This document shows positions 41,471-50,717 of a DNA stretch of 64,000 nucleotides, piece after piece. The stretch comes from Sphaerotilus microaerophilus. Lineage in GTDB: Bacteria > Pseudomonadota > Gammaproteobacteria > Burkholderiales > Burkholderiaceae_C. The notes below the pieces were generated by a model. It made no database searches and was not told the origin of the DNA. It saw only the letters and a program-made list of their open reading frames with translations. A program made the translations under genes and the position numbers. Within the stretch, counting starts at the first letter, position 1; the number at the start of each line of letters is the position of its first letter. The stretch is taken from contig NZ_AP025730.1 of NCBI RefSeq assembly GCF_023734135.1, positions 4,340,001 through 4,404,000 of the forward strand. The letters are read 5' to 3'.

Positions 41471-41986
41471 CTATCGGGCCGGCCGCCCCGGCCCCTGGGT
41501 GCCCTCGGCGCGTGCCGAGAGGTAGGCGTAGAGGTCGGTGATGTGCGCCTGCACCTGCGGCTCGCCCTGCCAGGCGGGCATCACCAGGGCGCCACGGCGG
41601 CGCTGCAGCACGTCGTCGACCATCGCATCGCCACCACGGTTGTTGCCATTGCCCAGCGACTCGACCTGGTTCCAGTCGTAGCGCGTCAGCACCAGGCCCA
41701 CGAAGCGGTGCGCACCGAGATCGCGCACCCGCTGGCGCAGGTCGGGCGCCTTCGTGCTGCCGCTGGCGTCGGCGCCGTGGCAGGCCGCACAGCGGTCCTG
41801 GTAGACCCGCCAGCCGGTGTAGACCGAGCCGGGCAGTTCCGACTGCTTCGCCAGCTCCTGCGCGGCGCGGGTGTTCTGCACCTCCACCGCACAGCCGGCC
41901 AGCCCCAGGCCAGCCAGGAGCAGCGCCGCCGCGCCAACGCCCGGCCACCTCGTGGCCCGTGAGGGGTGCATCTGCTTGCTCATCAT
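41471..41986 (-). CDS. Lipoprotein cytochrome c, single haem
   Basis: A 171-residue envelope electron carrier. The signal peptide ends with the lipobox LAGC, and the haem site is CAACH in YQDRCAACHGADASGS. The methionine in GALVMPAWQGEP is the likely distal ligand. The start is one of two adjacent ATGs at 41986/41983, with GGAGG at good spacing. It is divergent from the ANTAR regulator gene, with about 190 bases between. Its partner enzyme is not in the window. Confidence 0.88.
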   Translation of the reverse strand: MMSKQMHPSRATRWPGVGAAALLLAGLGLAGCAVEVQNTRAAQELAKQSELPGSVYTGWRVYQDRCAACHGADASGSTKAPDLRQRVRDLGAHRFVGLVLTRYDWNQVESLGNGNNRGGDAMVDDVLQRRRGALVMPAWQGEPQVQAHITDLYAYLSARAEGTQGPGRPAR

Positions 41987-42174
41987 CGAATCCTCCGTGC
42001 ACCGGCGCACACGTCCGGCCTGCCCTGGGCAGCCTACCGCGGAACCCGGCCCTGCGGCGTGCAGGGGCGCTGCGGGCCACCGCGGTCTTGCGGCAGATCA
42101 GGCCCATGCCGGGACCGCCCCGGCACGCGAGTTGCGTGGCTCGGGCCATGCCCCGTGCTGCCCCTGGCCTCGCC

Positions 42175-42774
42175 ATGCCCCTCGCCACCGACCCCCGCCC
42201 GCTGCGCATCCTGCTGATCGATGACGGGGCGCGCCGCGTCGGCCTGATCCGCGACGAACTGGTGCGCCAGGGCCACGAGGTGGTCGGCGTGGTCGACCTC
42301 GCCCGGGTCATCCACGACAGCGTGCTGCAGCTGCGCCCGGACGTGGTGATCGTCGACAGCGAATCGCCCACGCGCGACACGCTGGAGCACCTGGCGGCGC
42401 TGAGCAGCCAGAGCCCGCGGCCGGTGGTGGTGTTCACCGAGGACGATCGCGACGACCCGATGCGCCAGGCCATGGCCGCGGGCGTCAGCGCCTACGTGGT
42501 GGCCGGGCTGCAACCGCAGCGGCTGGCCTCCGTGCTGCGCGTGGCCATCGCCCGCTTCGAGCAGGACCGCGCGCTGCGCGAGGAGCTGGCCCGCGCACGC
42601 AGCGAGCTGAGCGACCGCAAGGTGATCGACCGCGCCAAGGGCCTGCTGATGAAGCGCCAGGGCATTGGCGAGGAGGCGGCCTACGCGCTGCTGCGCAAGT
42701 CGGCGATGGACCGCGGGCTCAAGATCGCCGAGGTGGCGCAGCGGCTGCTCGACCTCGCACCGCTGCTGGGCTGA
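42175..42774 (+). CDS. ANTAR-domain RNA-binding antiterminator, NasT-like
   Basis: A receiver-like domain (residues 10-125, LRILLIDDGARRVGLI with DVVIVDSESPTRDTLEHL) is followed by a coiled linker and an ANTAR domain (SDRKVIDRAKGLLMKRQGIG then EEAAYALLRKSAMDRGLKI). ANTAR proteins bind paired RNA hairpins and prevent intrinsic termination; NasT and NasR do so for nitrate assimilation. The 199-residue protein lies directly upstream of nrt-type genes whose leader contains a strong terminator, so it is the probable antiterminator. No NasS sensor gene is adjacent; NrtA or a remote protein might fill that role. ATG at 42148 is an alternative start. Confidence 0.88.
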   Translation: MPLATDPRPLRILLIDDGARRVGLIRDELVRQGHEVVGVVDLARVIHDSVLQLRPDVVIVDSESPTRDTLEHLAALSSQSPRPVVVFTEDDRDDPMRQAMAAGVSAYVVAGLQPQRLASVLRVAIARFEQDRALREELARARSELSDRKVIDRAKGLLMKRQGIGEEAAYALLRKSAMDRGLKIAEVAQRLLDLAPLLG

Positions 42775-42823
42775 GGGGCCGAGAGCGAGCGCCGCCGCAC
42801 CGGGCGCGTCGGGCGCACCAGAC

Positions 42824-42837
42824 TGCACCACGGTGCA
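42824..42837 (+). promoter_or_regulatory. NtrC-like dyad upstream of the nrt promoter
   Basis: TGCACC-AC-GGTGCA is a perfect dyad whose arms equal the NtrC half-sites, but the spacer is 2 bases rather than about 5. Further TGGTGCAG and GGTGCATGCA copies lie at 42852 and 42897. It is about 85-100 bases before the -24 element, a normal enhancer distance. Confidence 0.4.
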
Positions 42838-42920
42838 CAGCGGATCACCACTTCTGGTGCAGTGCAGCACGAACACCCGCCCGCGGCGCCCAGCACGGTG
42901 CATGCAGCGCGAATCCAGGC

Positions 42921-42937
42921 TGGCACGGCACCTGCTT
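42921..42937 (+). promoter_or_regulatory. nrtA: Sigma54 promoter of the nrtABC operon
   Basis: TGGCACG-GCAC-CTGCTT places GG and GC exactly ten bases apart (42922-42923 and 42934-42935), differing from the consensus TGGCACG-N4-TTGCW mainly at one T. Transcription would start near 42947, giving a leader of about 160 bases that contains the terminator at 43015. Confidence 0.7.
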
Positions 42938-43014
42938 ATACCCAGGCAGAGAGATCAACGGCGGTCTTTCGCTGAAGTGGCAGCGCTCCAAGGCGGAGTG
43001 CAGCCCACCGGACG

Positions 43015-43073
43015 ACGGCGTCCCCACTCCCCGGCCCCTGGCCGGGTGCAGTGCGGACGCCGTTTTCTTTTTG
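43015..43073 (+). terminator. Intrinsic terminator (attenuator) in the nrtA leader
   Basis: ACGGCGTCC (43015-43023) pairs with GGACGCCGT (43055-43063), enclosing a second stem CCCGGCC/GGCCGGG (43030-43046), followed by TTTTCTTTTTG. It lies 37 bases before nrtA with no gene in front of it, so it must be conditional. Upstream, CGCTG-AAGTGG-CAGCG (42970-42985) forms a hexaloop hairpin in the place expected for an ANTAR target, though the loop does not match the A1/G4 rule fully. Confidence 0.75.
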
Positions 43074-43109
43074 TTCTCGCTTCGCTTCAACCGCTTCGAG
43101 GGTGCACAG

Positions 43110-44378
43110 ATGAATCCGCTTCACAACAAGGATGTCGACATGGGTCGCCGCACGATCGTCAAGGCCGCAGCCGCCTCGGCCACGGCAGCCGCCACCTCAG
43201 GCCTCGTGCCCGGGCTGCAGTCCGTGGTGCATGCGCAGGGCTCGGACCGGCCGGAGAAGACCGAGGTGCGCATCGGCTTCATCCCGCTGACCGACTGCGC
43301 GTCGGTGGTGATGGCCTCGGTGCTCGGCTTTGACAAGAAGTACGGCATCAAGATCATCCCGACCAAGGAGGCGTCATGGGCCGGCGTGCGCGACAAGCTC
43401 GTCAGCGGCGAGCTGGACGCCGCGCACGTGCTCTACGGCCTGGTCTACGGCGTGCACCTGGGCATCGGCGGGCCGAAGAAGGACATGGCCGTGCTGATGA
43501 CGCTGAACCAGAACGGCCAGGCCATCACGCTGAGCAAGAAGCTGGCCGAAAAGGGCGCAGTGGATGGCGCCAGCCTGGCCAAGCTGATGGCCGCCGAGAA
43601 GCGCGAATACACCTTTGCGCAGACCTTCCCGACCGGCACCCACGCGATGTGGCTGTACTACTGGCTGGGCGCGCACGGCATCAACCCGATGACCGACGCC
43701 AAGGTGATCACCGTGCCGCCGCCGCAGATGGTGGCCAACATGCGCGTGGGCAACATGGACGGCTACTGCGTGGGCGAGCCCTGGAACCACCGCGCCATCA
43801 TCGACGGCATCGGCATCACCGCCTCGACCACCCAGGACATCTGGAAGGACCACCCCGAGAAGGTGCTGGGCACCACCAACGACTTCGTCACCAAGTACCC
43901 GAACACGGCGCGGGCGGTGGTCATGGCGATACTGGAGGCCGGCCGCTGGATCGACGCGGGCCTGCAGAACAAGATGAAGATGGCCGAGACCATCGCCGAG
44001 AAGTCCTACGTCAACACCTCGGTGGACGCGATCAACCAGCGCATCCTGGGCCGCTACCAGAACGGCCTGGGCCGGACCTGGGACGACCCGAACCACATGA
44101 AGTTCTTCAACGACGGGGCGGCCACCTACCCCTACCTGTCGGACGGCATGTGGTTCCTCACCCAGCACCGCCGCTGGGGCCTGCTCAAGACCGATCCGGA
44201 CTACCTCGGCCTGGCCAAGGCCATCAACAAGACGGCGCTCTACAAGGAAGCCGCGGCGCAGCTCAAGATCAGCGTGCCCAAGAGCGACCTGCGCAGTTCC
44301 AAGATGATCGACGGCGTGGTCTGGGACGGCAGCAGCCCGGCCAAGTACGCCGCCAGCTTCAAGGTCAAGGCGGCCTGA
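43110..44378 (+). CDS. nrtA: Nitrate ABC transporter substrate-binding protein
   Basis: An NrtA/TauA-like periplasmic binding protein of 422 residues. The N-terminus has a twin-arginine motif (MGRRTIVKAAAAS), predicting Tat export. The mature part carries VRIGFIPLTDCASVVMASVL, FPTGTHAMWLYYWLGAHGI, GYCVGEPWNHRAI and DPDYLGLAKAINKTALY, as in nitrate/nitrite NrtA proteins. The start at 43110 has GAGGG upstream; an ATG at 43140, directly before the RR motif, is also possible. It opens a three-gene operon under the leader described at 42921 and 43015. Confidence 0.92.
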   Translation: MNPLHNKDVDMGRRTIVKAAAASATAAATSGLVPGLQSVVHAQGSDRPEKTEVRIGFIPLTDCASVVMASVLGFDKKYGIKIIPTKEASWAGVRDKLVSGELDAAHVLYGLVYGVHLGIGGPKKDMAVLMTLNQNGQAITLSKKLAEKGAVDGASLAKLMAAEKREYTFAQTFPTGTHAMWLYYWLGAHGINPMTDAKVITVPPPQMVANMRVGNMDGYCVGEPWNHRAIIDGIGITASTTQDIWKDHPEKVLGTTNDFVTKYPNTARAVVMAILEAGRWIDAGLQNKMKMAETIAEKSYVNTSVDAINQRILGRYQNGLGRTWDDPNHMKFFNDGAATYPYLSDGMWFLTQHRRWGLLKTDPDYLGLAKAINKTALYKEAAAQLKISVPKSDLRSSKMIDGVVWDGSSPAKYAASFKVKAA

Positions 44379-44418
44379 TCCGCCCGTCCCGATGCGCACA
44401 CCCGAGCAGGAGCCCTCC

Positions 44419-45363
44419 ATGAACGCGAGCACCTTCCCCCTGAACCCCGGCGACCTGCCGGCAGCACCCGCGCCGCGCAGCAACGTGGCGGCGCCTCACC
44501 CCTCGGTCGCCAGGACGGCCGGGCCGGCACCGTTGGCCGAGACCGCCCCGGACGTCAAGCAGAAGGAACAGGCCGCGGCGATGGCCCGGGCGCAGCGCCG
44601 CCGCACGCTGGCGCGCTGGCTGGCGCCGCTGCTCGGCTTCCTGGGCCTGCTGCTGGTGTGGCAGCTGGTGTCGCACACCGGCGACAAGCAGCTGCCCGGG
44701 CCGGTGGTGGTCTGGGCCTCGGCGGTGGATCTGTTCGCCGACCCCTTCTACGTCAAGGGGCCCAACGACCAGGGCATCGGCTGGAACATCCTGTCGTCGC
44801 TGCAGCGCGTCGGCCTGGGCTTCGGCCTGGCGGCGCTGGTGGGCATCCCGCTGGGCTTCATGATCGGACGGTTCAACTTCCTGAACCAGATGCTGGACCC
44901 GATCATCAGCCTGCTGCGCCCGGTCTCGCCGCTGGCCTGGCTGCCCATCGGCCTGATGGTGTTCAAGGCCGCCAACCCGGCGGCGATCTGGACCATCTTC
45001 ATCTGCTCGATCTGGCCGATGGTGATCAACACCGCGGTGGGCGTGCGCCAGGTGCCGCAGGACTACCTCAACGTGGCCCGGGTGCTGAACCTGTCGGAGT
45101 GGACGGTGATGCGCAAGATCCTCTTCCCCGCCGTGCTGCCCTACATGCTGACCGGCGTGCGCCTGGCGGTGGGTACGGCCTGGCTGGTGATCGTCGCCGC
45201 GGAGATGCTCACCGGCGGTCAGGGCATCGGCTTCTGGCTCTGGGACGAGTGGAACAACTTGAATGTGGCCCACATCCTGATCGCCATCTTCGTGATCGGC
45301 GCGGTGGGCCTGGCGCTGGAATGGCTGCTGATCAGCATCGCCCGCCGCTTCGACTATTCGTGA
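44419..45363 (+). CDS. nrtB: Nitrate ABC transporter permease
   Basis: A 314-residue inner-membrane permease of the BPD superfamily. Helices are clear (LLGFLGLLLVWQLVSHTG and later). The ABC-contact loop is ARVLNLSEWTVMRKILFPA, and VRLAVGTAWLVIVAAEMLTG is typical of the NrtB group. The first 60 residues are a soluble Ala/Pro-rich extension. The ATG at 44419 has AGGAG upstream. It lies 40 bases after nrtA. Confidence 0.92.
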   Translation: MNASTFPLNPGDLPAAPAPRSNVAAPHPSVARTAGPAPLAETAPDVKQKEQAAAMARAQRRRTLARWLAPLLGFLGLLLVWQLVSHTGDKQLPGPVVVWASAVDLFADPFYVKGPNDQGIGWNILSSLQRVGLGFGLAALVGIPLGFMIGRFNFLNQMLDPIISLLRPVSPLAWLPIGLMVFKAANPAAIWTIFICSIWPMVINTAVGVRQVPQDYLNVARVLNLSEWTVMRKILFPAVLPYMLTGVRLAVGTAWLVIVAAEMLTGGQGIGFWLWDEWNNLNVAHILIAIFVIGAVGLALEWLLISIARRFDYS

Positions 45364-45389
45364 CCCACCCCCGACCTGGAGACTGCACC

Positions 45390-46211
45390 ATGAGCAATCC
45401 CTCGCGATTCCTGCGCATCGAAGACGTCGGGATGAGCTTCCCGACCAGGAAGGGCGACTTCGTCGCGCTGCGCAACGTCCGCCTGGATGTGGCGCGCGGC
45501 GAGTTCATCGCCCTGATCGGCCACTCCGGCTGCGGCAAGTCCACGCTGCTGAACCTGGTGGCGGGGCTGACCACGCCCACCTCCGGCGTGCTGCTGCTGG
45601 AGGACCGCGAGCTGCGCGGCCCCGGCCCGGACCGCGCGGTGGTGTTTCAGAACCACTCGCTGCTGCCCTGGATGACCTGCCTGGAGAACGTCCTGTTGGC
45701 GGTCGAGCGCGTCTTCGGCGCCACCGAGAAGAAGGCGCAGCTCAAGGAGCGGGCGCTGGCGGCGCTCAACCTGGTGGGCCTGAGCCACGCCAGGGACAAG
45801 CGGCCCGGCGAGATCTCCGGCGGCATGAAGCAGCGCGTGGGCATCGCCCGGGCGCTGGCGATGGCGCCGAAAATGCTGCTGATGGACGAGCCCTTCGGCG
45901 CGCTCGATGCGCTCACGCGCGCCAAGCTGCAGGACGAGCTGATGCGAATCGTCGCGGCCACCGGCTCCACCGTGATGATGGTGACGCACGACGTGGACGA
46001 GGCGGTGCTGCTGTCCGACCGCATCGTGATGCTGACCAACGGGCCGGCGGCCACCATCGGCGAGGTGCACAGGGTGCCGCTGCCACCGGTGCGCGAGGCC
46101 TTCCGCCAGCGCCTGGAGATGGCGCACAACGCCGACTACCTGGCTTCGCGCGAGGCGGTGCTGGAATTCCTGTACCACAAGCAGGCGCACGTGGAGAAGG
46201 AGGCGGCATGA
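45390..46211 (+). CDS. Nitrate ABC transporter ATP-binding protein
   Basis: A 273-residue ATPase: Walker A GHSGCGKST, Q-loop VVFQNHSLLPW, signature EISGGMKQRVGIARAL, Walker B MLLMDEPFGALDALTR and the H-loop VTHDVDEA. It equals NrtD (or the N-terminal half of NrtC) and lacks the regulatory NrtA-like extension of NrtC. It starts 26 bases after nrtB. The operon ends here; no nitrate or nitrite reductase gene follows, so assimilation genes must lie elsewhere. Confidence 0.93.
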   Translation: MSNPSRFLRIEDVGMSFPTRKGDFVALRNVRLDVARGEFIALIGHSGCGKSTLLNLVAGLTTPTSGVLLLEDRELRGPGPDRAVVFQNHSLLPWMTCLENVLLAVERVFGATEKKAQLKERALAALNLVGLSHARDKRPGEISGGMKQRVGIARALAMAPKMLLMDEPFGALDALTRAKLQDELMRIVAATGSTVMMVTHDVDEAVLLSDRIVMLTNGPAATIGEVHRVPLPPVREAFRQRLEMAHNADYLASREAVLEFLYHKQAHVEKEAA

Positions 46212-46248
46212 ATCGCCACAGGCGAGGCTCCCTGATCGGGTCCTGACG

Positions 46249-46284
46249 AAAAAACGGCCTGCCACGCCGAGCGTGCAGGCCGTT
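46249..46284 (-). terminator. Intrinsic terminator of ccoG
   Basis: On the minus strand AACGGCCTGCACG pairs with CGTGCCAGGCCGTT-type sequence (13 bp, one bulged base) and is followed by TTTTTTCGTC. It starts 45 bases past the ccoG stop. For the nrt operon coming from the left the hairpin has only GTTG after it, so it would act weakly in that direction. Confidence 0.75.
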
Positions 46285-46328
46285 GATCCATCCCGGTGGC
46301 ACGGCGAGCCGGCCACCGGGGCGGCCGC

Positions 46329-47774
46329 TCAGCGCGGCAGCATGAAGGTGGATTTCTCGCGCAGCACGCGCGCCTCGTCGGAGGCAGTGGCCAGGCGCTC
46401 GACGTTGAAGTGGATCTCGTGCGCCCCGGTCTTGGTGGCCGCCGCCGTCTCCGGCGGCACGCGCAGCTCCACGGTCACCCACTTCGCCTCGGCCGGGCCG
46501 ACCGTCACATCCACCGGCTTGGCCAGCTGCAGCCCCGGCAGCCCGTCCACCGCCAAGCGGTAGGTCTGCGCCGTCTCGGTGGCGTTCATCACCTGCACGC
46601 GGTAGACGTTCTCGACGAAGCCGTCTTCCACCACCCGCGCCAGCGAGGCGCGGTCGCGCACGATGTCGGCCTTGAAGGGCGAGCGCATCGCGATGCTGAT
46701 GCCCACCCCGACGCAGATCACCACCATCACGGCCGAGTAGATGATCACGCGCGGGCGGAAGATGCGCTTGATCTCCTCGAAGCGGGAGAGGTGCTGCTCC
46801 AGGCCGTTCTCGGTGTCGTAGCGCACCAGGCCACGGGCATAGCCCATCTTGTCCATCACGGTGTCGCAGGCGTCGATGCAGGCGGCGCAGCCGATGCACT
46901 CGTACTGCAGGCCCTTGCGGATGTCGATGCCGGTGGGGCAGACCTGCACGCACAGGCCGCAGTCCACACAGTCACCCAGGCCCTTCGCCTTGTGGTCGAT
47001 CTTCTTGGTGCGCGCGCCGCGCGGCTCACCACGCTCGGCGTCGTAGGTGATGATGAGCGTGTCGCGGTCGAACATCGCGCTCTGGAAGCGCGCGTAGGGG
47101 CACATGTACTTGCAGACCTGCTCGCGCATGAAGCCGGCATTGCCCCAGGTGGCAAAGCCGTAGAACAGCACCCAGAACCACTCCCAGGGGCCGAAGCCCA
47201 GCGTCATCGCCGAGGCCCACAGCTCGCGGATCGGGGTGAAGTAGCCCACGAAGGTGAAGCCCGTCCACAGCGCCACGACGATCCAGGCCAGGTGCTTGCC
47301 GCCGGTGCGCCAGACCTTCTCCGCACTCCAGGGCGCGGCATCGAGCTTCATGCGCTTGACGCGGTCGCCCTCGAACTTGCGCTCGATCCACATGAAGATC
47401 TCGGTGTAGACCGTCTGCGGGCAGGCGTAGCCGCACCACAGCCGCCCGGACACCGCGGTGAACAGGAACAGTCCGTAGGCCGACACCAGCAGCAGCGCCG
47501 TCAGGTAGATCAGGTCCTGCGGGTAGAACACCAGCCCGAAGATGTAGAAACGCCGGCTGATCAGCTCGAACAGCAGCGCCTGGCGGTCGTTCCACATCAG
47601 CCAGGGCAGTCCGTAGAAGATCATCTGGGTGAGCCAGACGAAGAACCAGCGCCAGTTGTTGAAACGCCCGGTAATGGCCTTGGCGTAGATCTTCTTCTGC
47701 GCCTGGTACAGCGACACCATCTTGACGACGGGGGCGGCGTCCGGTGGCGGGGAGGGATCGGCGGGACGGGTCAT
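46329..47774 (-). CDS. ccoG: Cytochrome c oxidase accessory protein CcoG (FixG/RdxA)
   Basis: A membrane iron-sulfur protein that reduces copper for cbb3 oxidase assembly. About five helices precede and surround GRLWCGYACPQTVYTEIF and CKYMCPYARFQSAMFD. Two ferredoxin-type clusters follow (CVDCGLCVQVCPTGIDI and CIGCAACIDACDTV), then a C-terminal Ig-like FixG domain. The 481-residue length is normal. It is usually next to ccoNOQP; here it is isolated, behind a DUF302 gene, and probably under the sigma54 activator that diverges from them. Confidence 0.95.
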   Translation of the reverse strand: MTRPADPSPPPDAAPVVKMVSLYQAQKKIYAKAITGRFNNWRWFFVWLTQMIFYGLPWLMWNDRQALLFELISRRFYIFGLVFYPQDLIYLTALLLVSAYGLFLFTAVSGRLWCGYACPQTVYTEIFMWIERKFEGDRVKRMKLDAAPWSAEKVWRTGGKHLAWIVVALWTGFTFVGYFTPIRELWASAMTLGFGPWEWFWVLFYGFATWGNAGFMREQVCKYMCPYARFQSAMFDRDTLIITYDAERGEPRGARTKKIDHKAKGLGDCVDCGLCVQVCPTGIDIRKGLQYECIGCAACIDACDTVMDKMGYARGLVRYDTENGLEQHLSRFEEIKRIFRPRVIIYSAVMVVICVGVGISIAMRSPFKADIVRDRASLARVVEDGFVENVYRVQVMNATETAQTYRLAVDGLPGLQLAKPVDVTVGPAEAKWVTVELRVPPETAAATKTGAHEIHFNVERLATASDEARVLREKSTFMLPR

Positions 47775-47831
47775 GAAGGATCCTGAACGTCGGAAAAGGG
47801 GCGGCGGGGTCGGCTGGGGCGGCCTGGATTG

Positions 47832-48236
47832 TCAGGCCTCGGCCGCCAGGCGGTCGGCCACACGGCGCAGCGCGGCGCGGGCCAGTTCGCAGGCGGCACG
47901 CACGTCGGCAGAACCGGAGGCGGCGGCAATCACGCGCGGATCCTGCAGGCTGATGCGTGTGTGCCCCGGGGCGGCTTCGGCCACGCTGCAACCGCAGGGC
48001 AGCAACGCGCCGATGTCGGGCTCGGCCGCCAGCAGCGCGTGAGCCACCTTGGGGCTGCACACGCCCAGCAGCTTCTGGGGGTGGCTGTCCAGCCCGAGCT
48101 TGGCCTTCAGCGTGGCCTGCACGTCGACCTCGCTGACGATGCCCATCTGCTCGGCCGCCAGGGCGGTGCGCAGGGATTCGATCGCCGCAGGCAGCGGCTG
48201 GTCCAGTTCGATGATGAAGGCGTAGGGCGTGTTCAT
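47832..48236 (-). CDS. DUF302 protein
   Basis: A 134-residue protein without signal peptide. The DUF302 marks are IESLRTALAAEQMGIVSEVD, the LGVCSPKVAHALLAAEPDIG segment, and GALLPCGCSV, whose two cysteines near residue 82 could bind metal or haem. Similar proteins occur beside sulfur- and redox-linked genes. It begins the presumed two-gene transcript with ccoG (57 bases between). Biochemical role unknown. Confidence 0.82.
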   Translation of the reverse strand: MNTPYAFIIELDQPLPAAIESLRTALAAEQMGIVSEVDVQATLKAKLGLDSHPQKLLGVCSPKVAHALLAAEPDIGALLPCGCSVAEAAPGHTRISLQDPRVIAAASGSADVRAACELARAALRRVADRLAAEA

Positions 48237-48264
48237 GGCAGGGGCGCGGCAGTCGTGATCTTCG

Positions 48265-48280
48265 CTGCCAGGGCTGGCAG
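48265..48280 (-). promoter_or_regulatory. Dyad in the DUF302 leader
   Basis: CTGCCAG-GG-CTGGCAG is a perfect 7-bp inverted repeat, just downstream of the expected start of the sigma54-type promoter at 48296. A TATACT hexamer on the minus strand borders it. It may be a repressor operator or a short leader hairpin. Confidence 0.4.
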
Positions 48281-48295
48281 TATAGCCTGATGGAT

Positions 48296-48311
48296 ATCAA
48301 GACGCGTGCCA
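48296..48311 (-). promoter_or_regulatory. Sigma54-like promoter of the DUF302-ccoG unit
   Basis: On the minus strand the sequence TGGCACG-CGTC-TTGAT matches TGGCACG-N4-TTGCW except for A in place of C at the -12 position. The GG and the following G are at the right spacing. It faces the DUF302 gene, about 50 bases before its start after allowing for the start site, and diverges from a sigma54-dependent activator gene. Confidence 0.5.
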
Positions 48312-48376
48312 ATCCCGCCACAGCGGCGTCAGCGCCCCACGGGGCCGCCCGTTCCCCCGGGAAACCACACCCCCAC

Positions 48377-48414
48377 GCCCTGCGCCGTGTCGCCAAAGCA
48401 CCACGGCGCAGGGC
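48377..48414. promoter_or_regulatory. 13-bp inverted repeat, candidate enhancer of the sigma54 activator
   Basis: GCCCTGCGCCGTG (48377-48389) and CACGGCGCAGGGC (48402-48414) are perfectly complementary with a 12-base spacer. The element lies about 70-105 bases behind the -24 box at 48310 and 50 bases before the activator's own start, so it could serve both genes. No T-run follows on either strand, which argues against a terminator. Confidence 0.5.
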
Positions 48415-48463
48415 CCACTGACGGCCATAATCGGCAGCAGCTGCCATCCATGACAGTCCGCCC

Positions 48464-49906
<1,443 letters not shown>

Positions 49907-49955
49907 ACGAACCAGCGGCGCGCGCTCGGCCCGGTCCGCCCACCGGTTCAGTCAC

Positions 49956-50522
49956 TCACTTCGCCGGGTACTGGATGTCGACACGGCGGTTCTTCGACCA
50001 AGCGGCCTCGTCGTGGCCCGCAGCGGCGGGGCGCTCCTCGCCCCAGCTCAGCGCTTCCATCTGGCCGTCCTTGACGCCCAGCACCTTCAGCGCCTTGCGC
50101 ACCGATTCAGCGCGGCGCTGGCCCAGCGCGAGGTTGTATTCCGGGCTGCCGCGCTCGTCGGCATTGCCCTCCAGGCGCACCGCCAGGGCCGGGTTGGCCA
50201 GCAGGTACTTGCCGTGGCGCTCGACCACCGACACGAACTCGGGCTTGATGACCTGATCATCGAAGTCGAAGTAGATGCTGCGCTGCAGCGAGATCTCGCT
50301 CTTCGCATCCAGGTGGGCGGGCAGCGCCGTCGACGCCACGGGCTTCGCGGCCGGCGCGGGCGACGGGGTGGCAGGTGTCGTCGGCGTCGCGGCCTGAGAG
50401 GCCGGCGCCGTCGCAGGCGCTGCGGGTGCGGCCGGGGCGGCGGGCGCCACGGGCGCGCTGCTGCAGGCGGCCAACAGGGCGGCCAGGGTGGCGGTCAGGA
50501 CAAAGGTCTTGGAAAGGGTCAC
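49956..50522 (-). CDS. OmpA/Pal-like peptidoglycan-binding lipoprotein
   Basis: The signal peptide TLSKTFVLTATLAALLAACSS has a lipobox ending at cysteine 20. An Ala/Pro linker of about 50 residues (repeats of APA and ATP) follows, then an OmpA domain with YFDFDDQVIKPEF, LEGNADERGSPEYNLALGQR and EAAWSKNRRVDIQYP. It is Pal-like, but no tol genes adjoin it, and the linker is long. I prefer the GTG at 50522 (188 aa), with GGAG nine bases upstream and a compact signal peptide, over the ATG at 50549. Confidence 0.85.
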   Translation of the reverse strand: MTLSKTFVLTATLAALLAACSSAPVAPAAPAAPAAPATAPASQAATPTTPATPSPAPAAKPVASTALPAHLDAKSEISLQRSIYFDFDDQVIKPEFVSVVERHGKYLLANPALAVRLEGNADERGSPEYNLALGQRRAESVRKALKVLGVKDGQMEALSWGEERPAAAGHDEAAWSKNRRVDIQYPAK

Positions 50523-50717
50523 GCTCGGATCTCCAGCGAACTCGGACATCGGCCCGCCGATGCGGTGGGCCGCAGTCGCCTCGGGCAGGAACCATCCTGC
50601 CCGGGCGGGCTGCCGCCAATCTAGGCAGACCCGGCACAGCGCACCAGTGCGGCTGGTCACGACGTGGTCACGACCTGCGCAGTGCCCTGACCGCACGTCC
50701 GTACGGTCGCAGCAGAT

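Noticed and set aside
42970..43001. A fully matching paired ANTAR RNA motif in the nrtA leader
   Set aside because: One hexaloop hairpin (AAGTGG) and one pentaloop hairpin can be drawn, but they overlap each other and neither loop fully fits the A1/G4 rule, so only a tentative mention is made.
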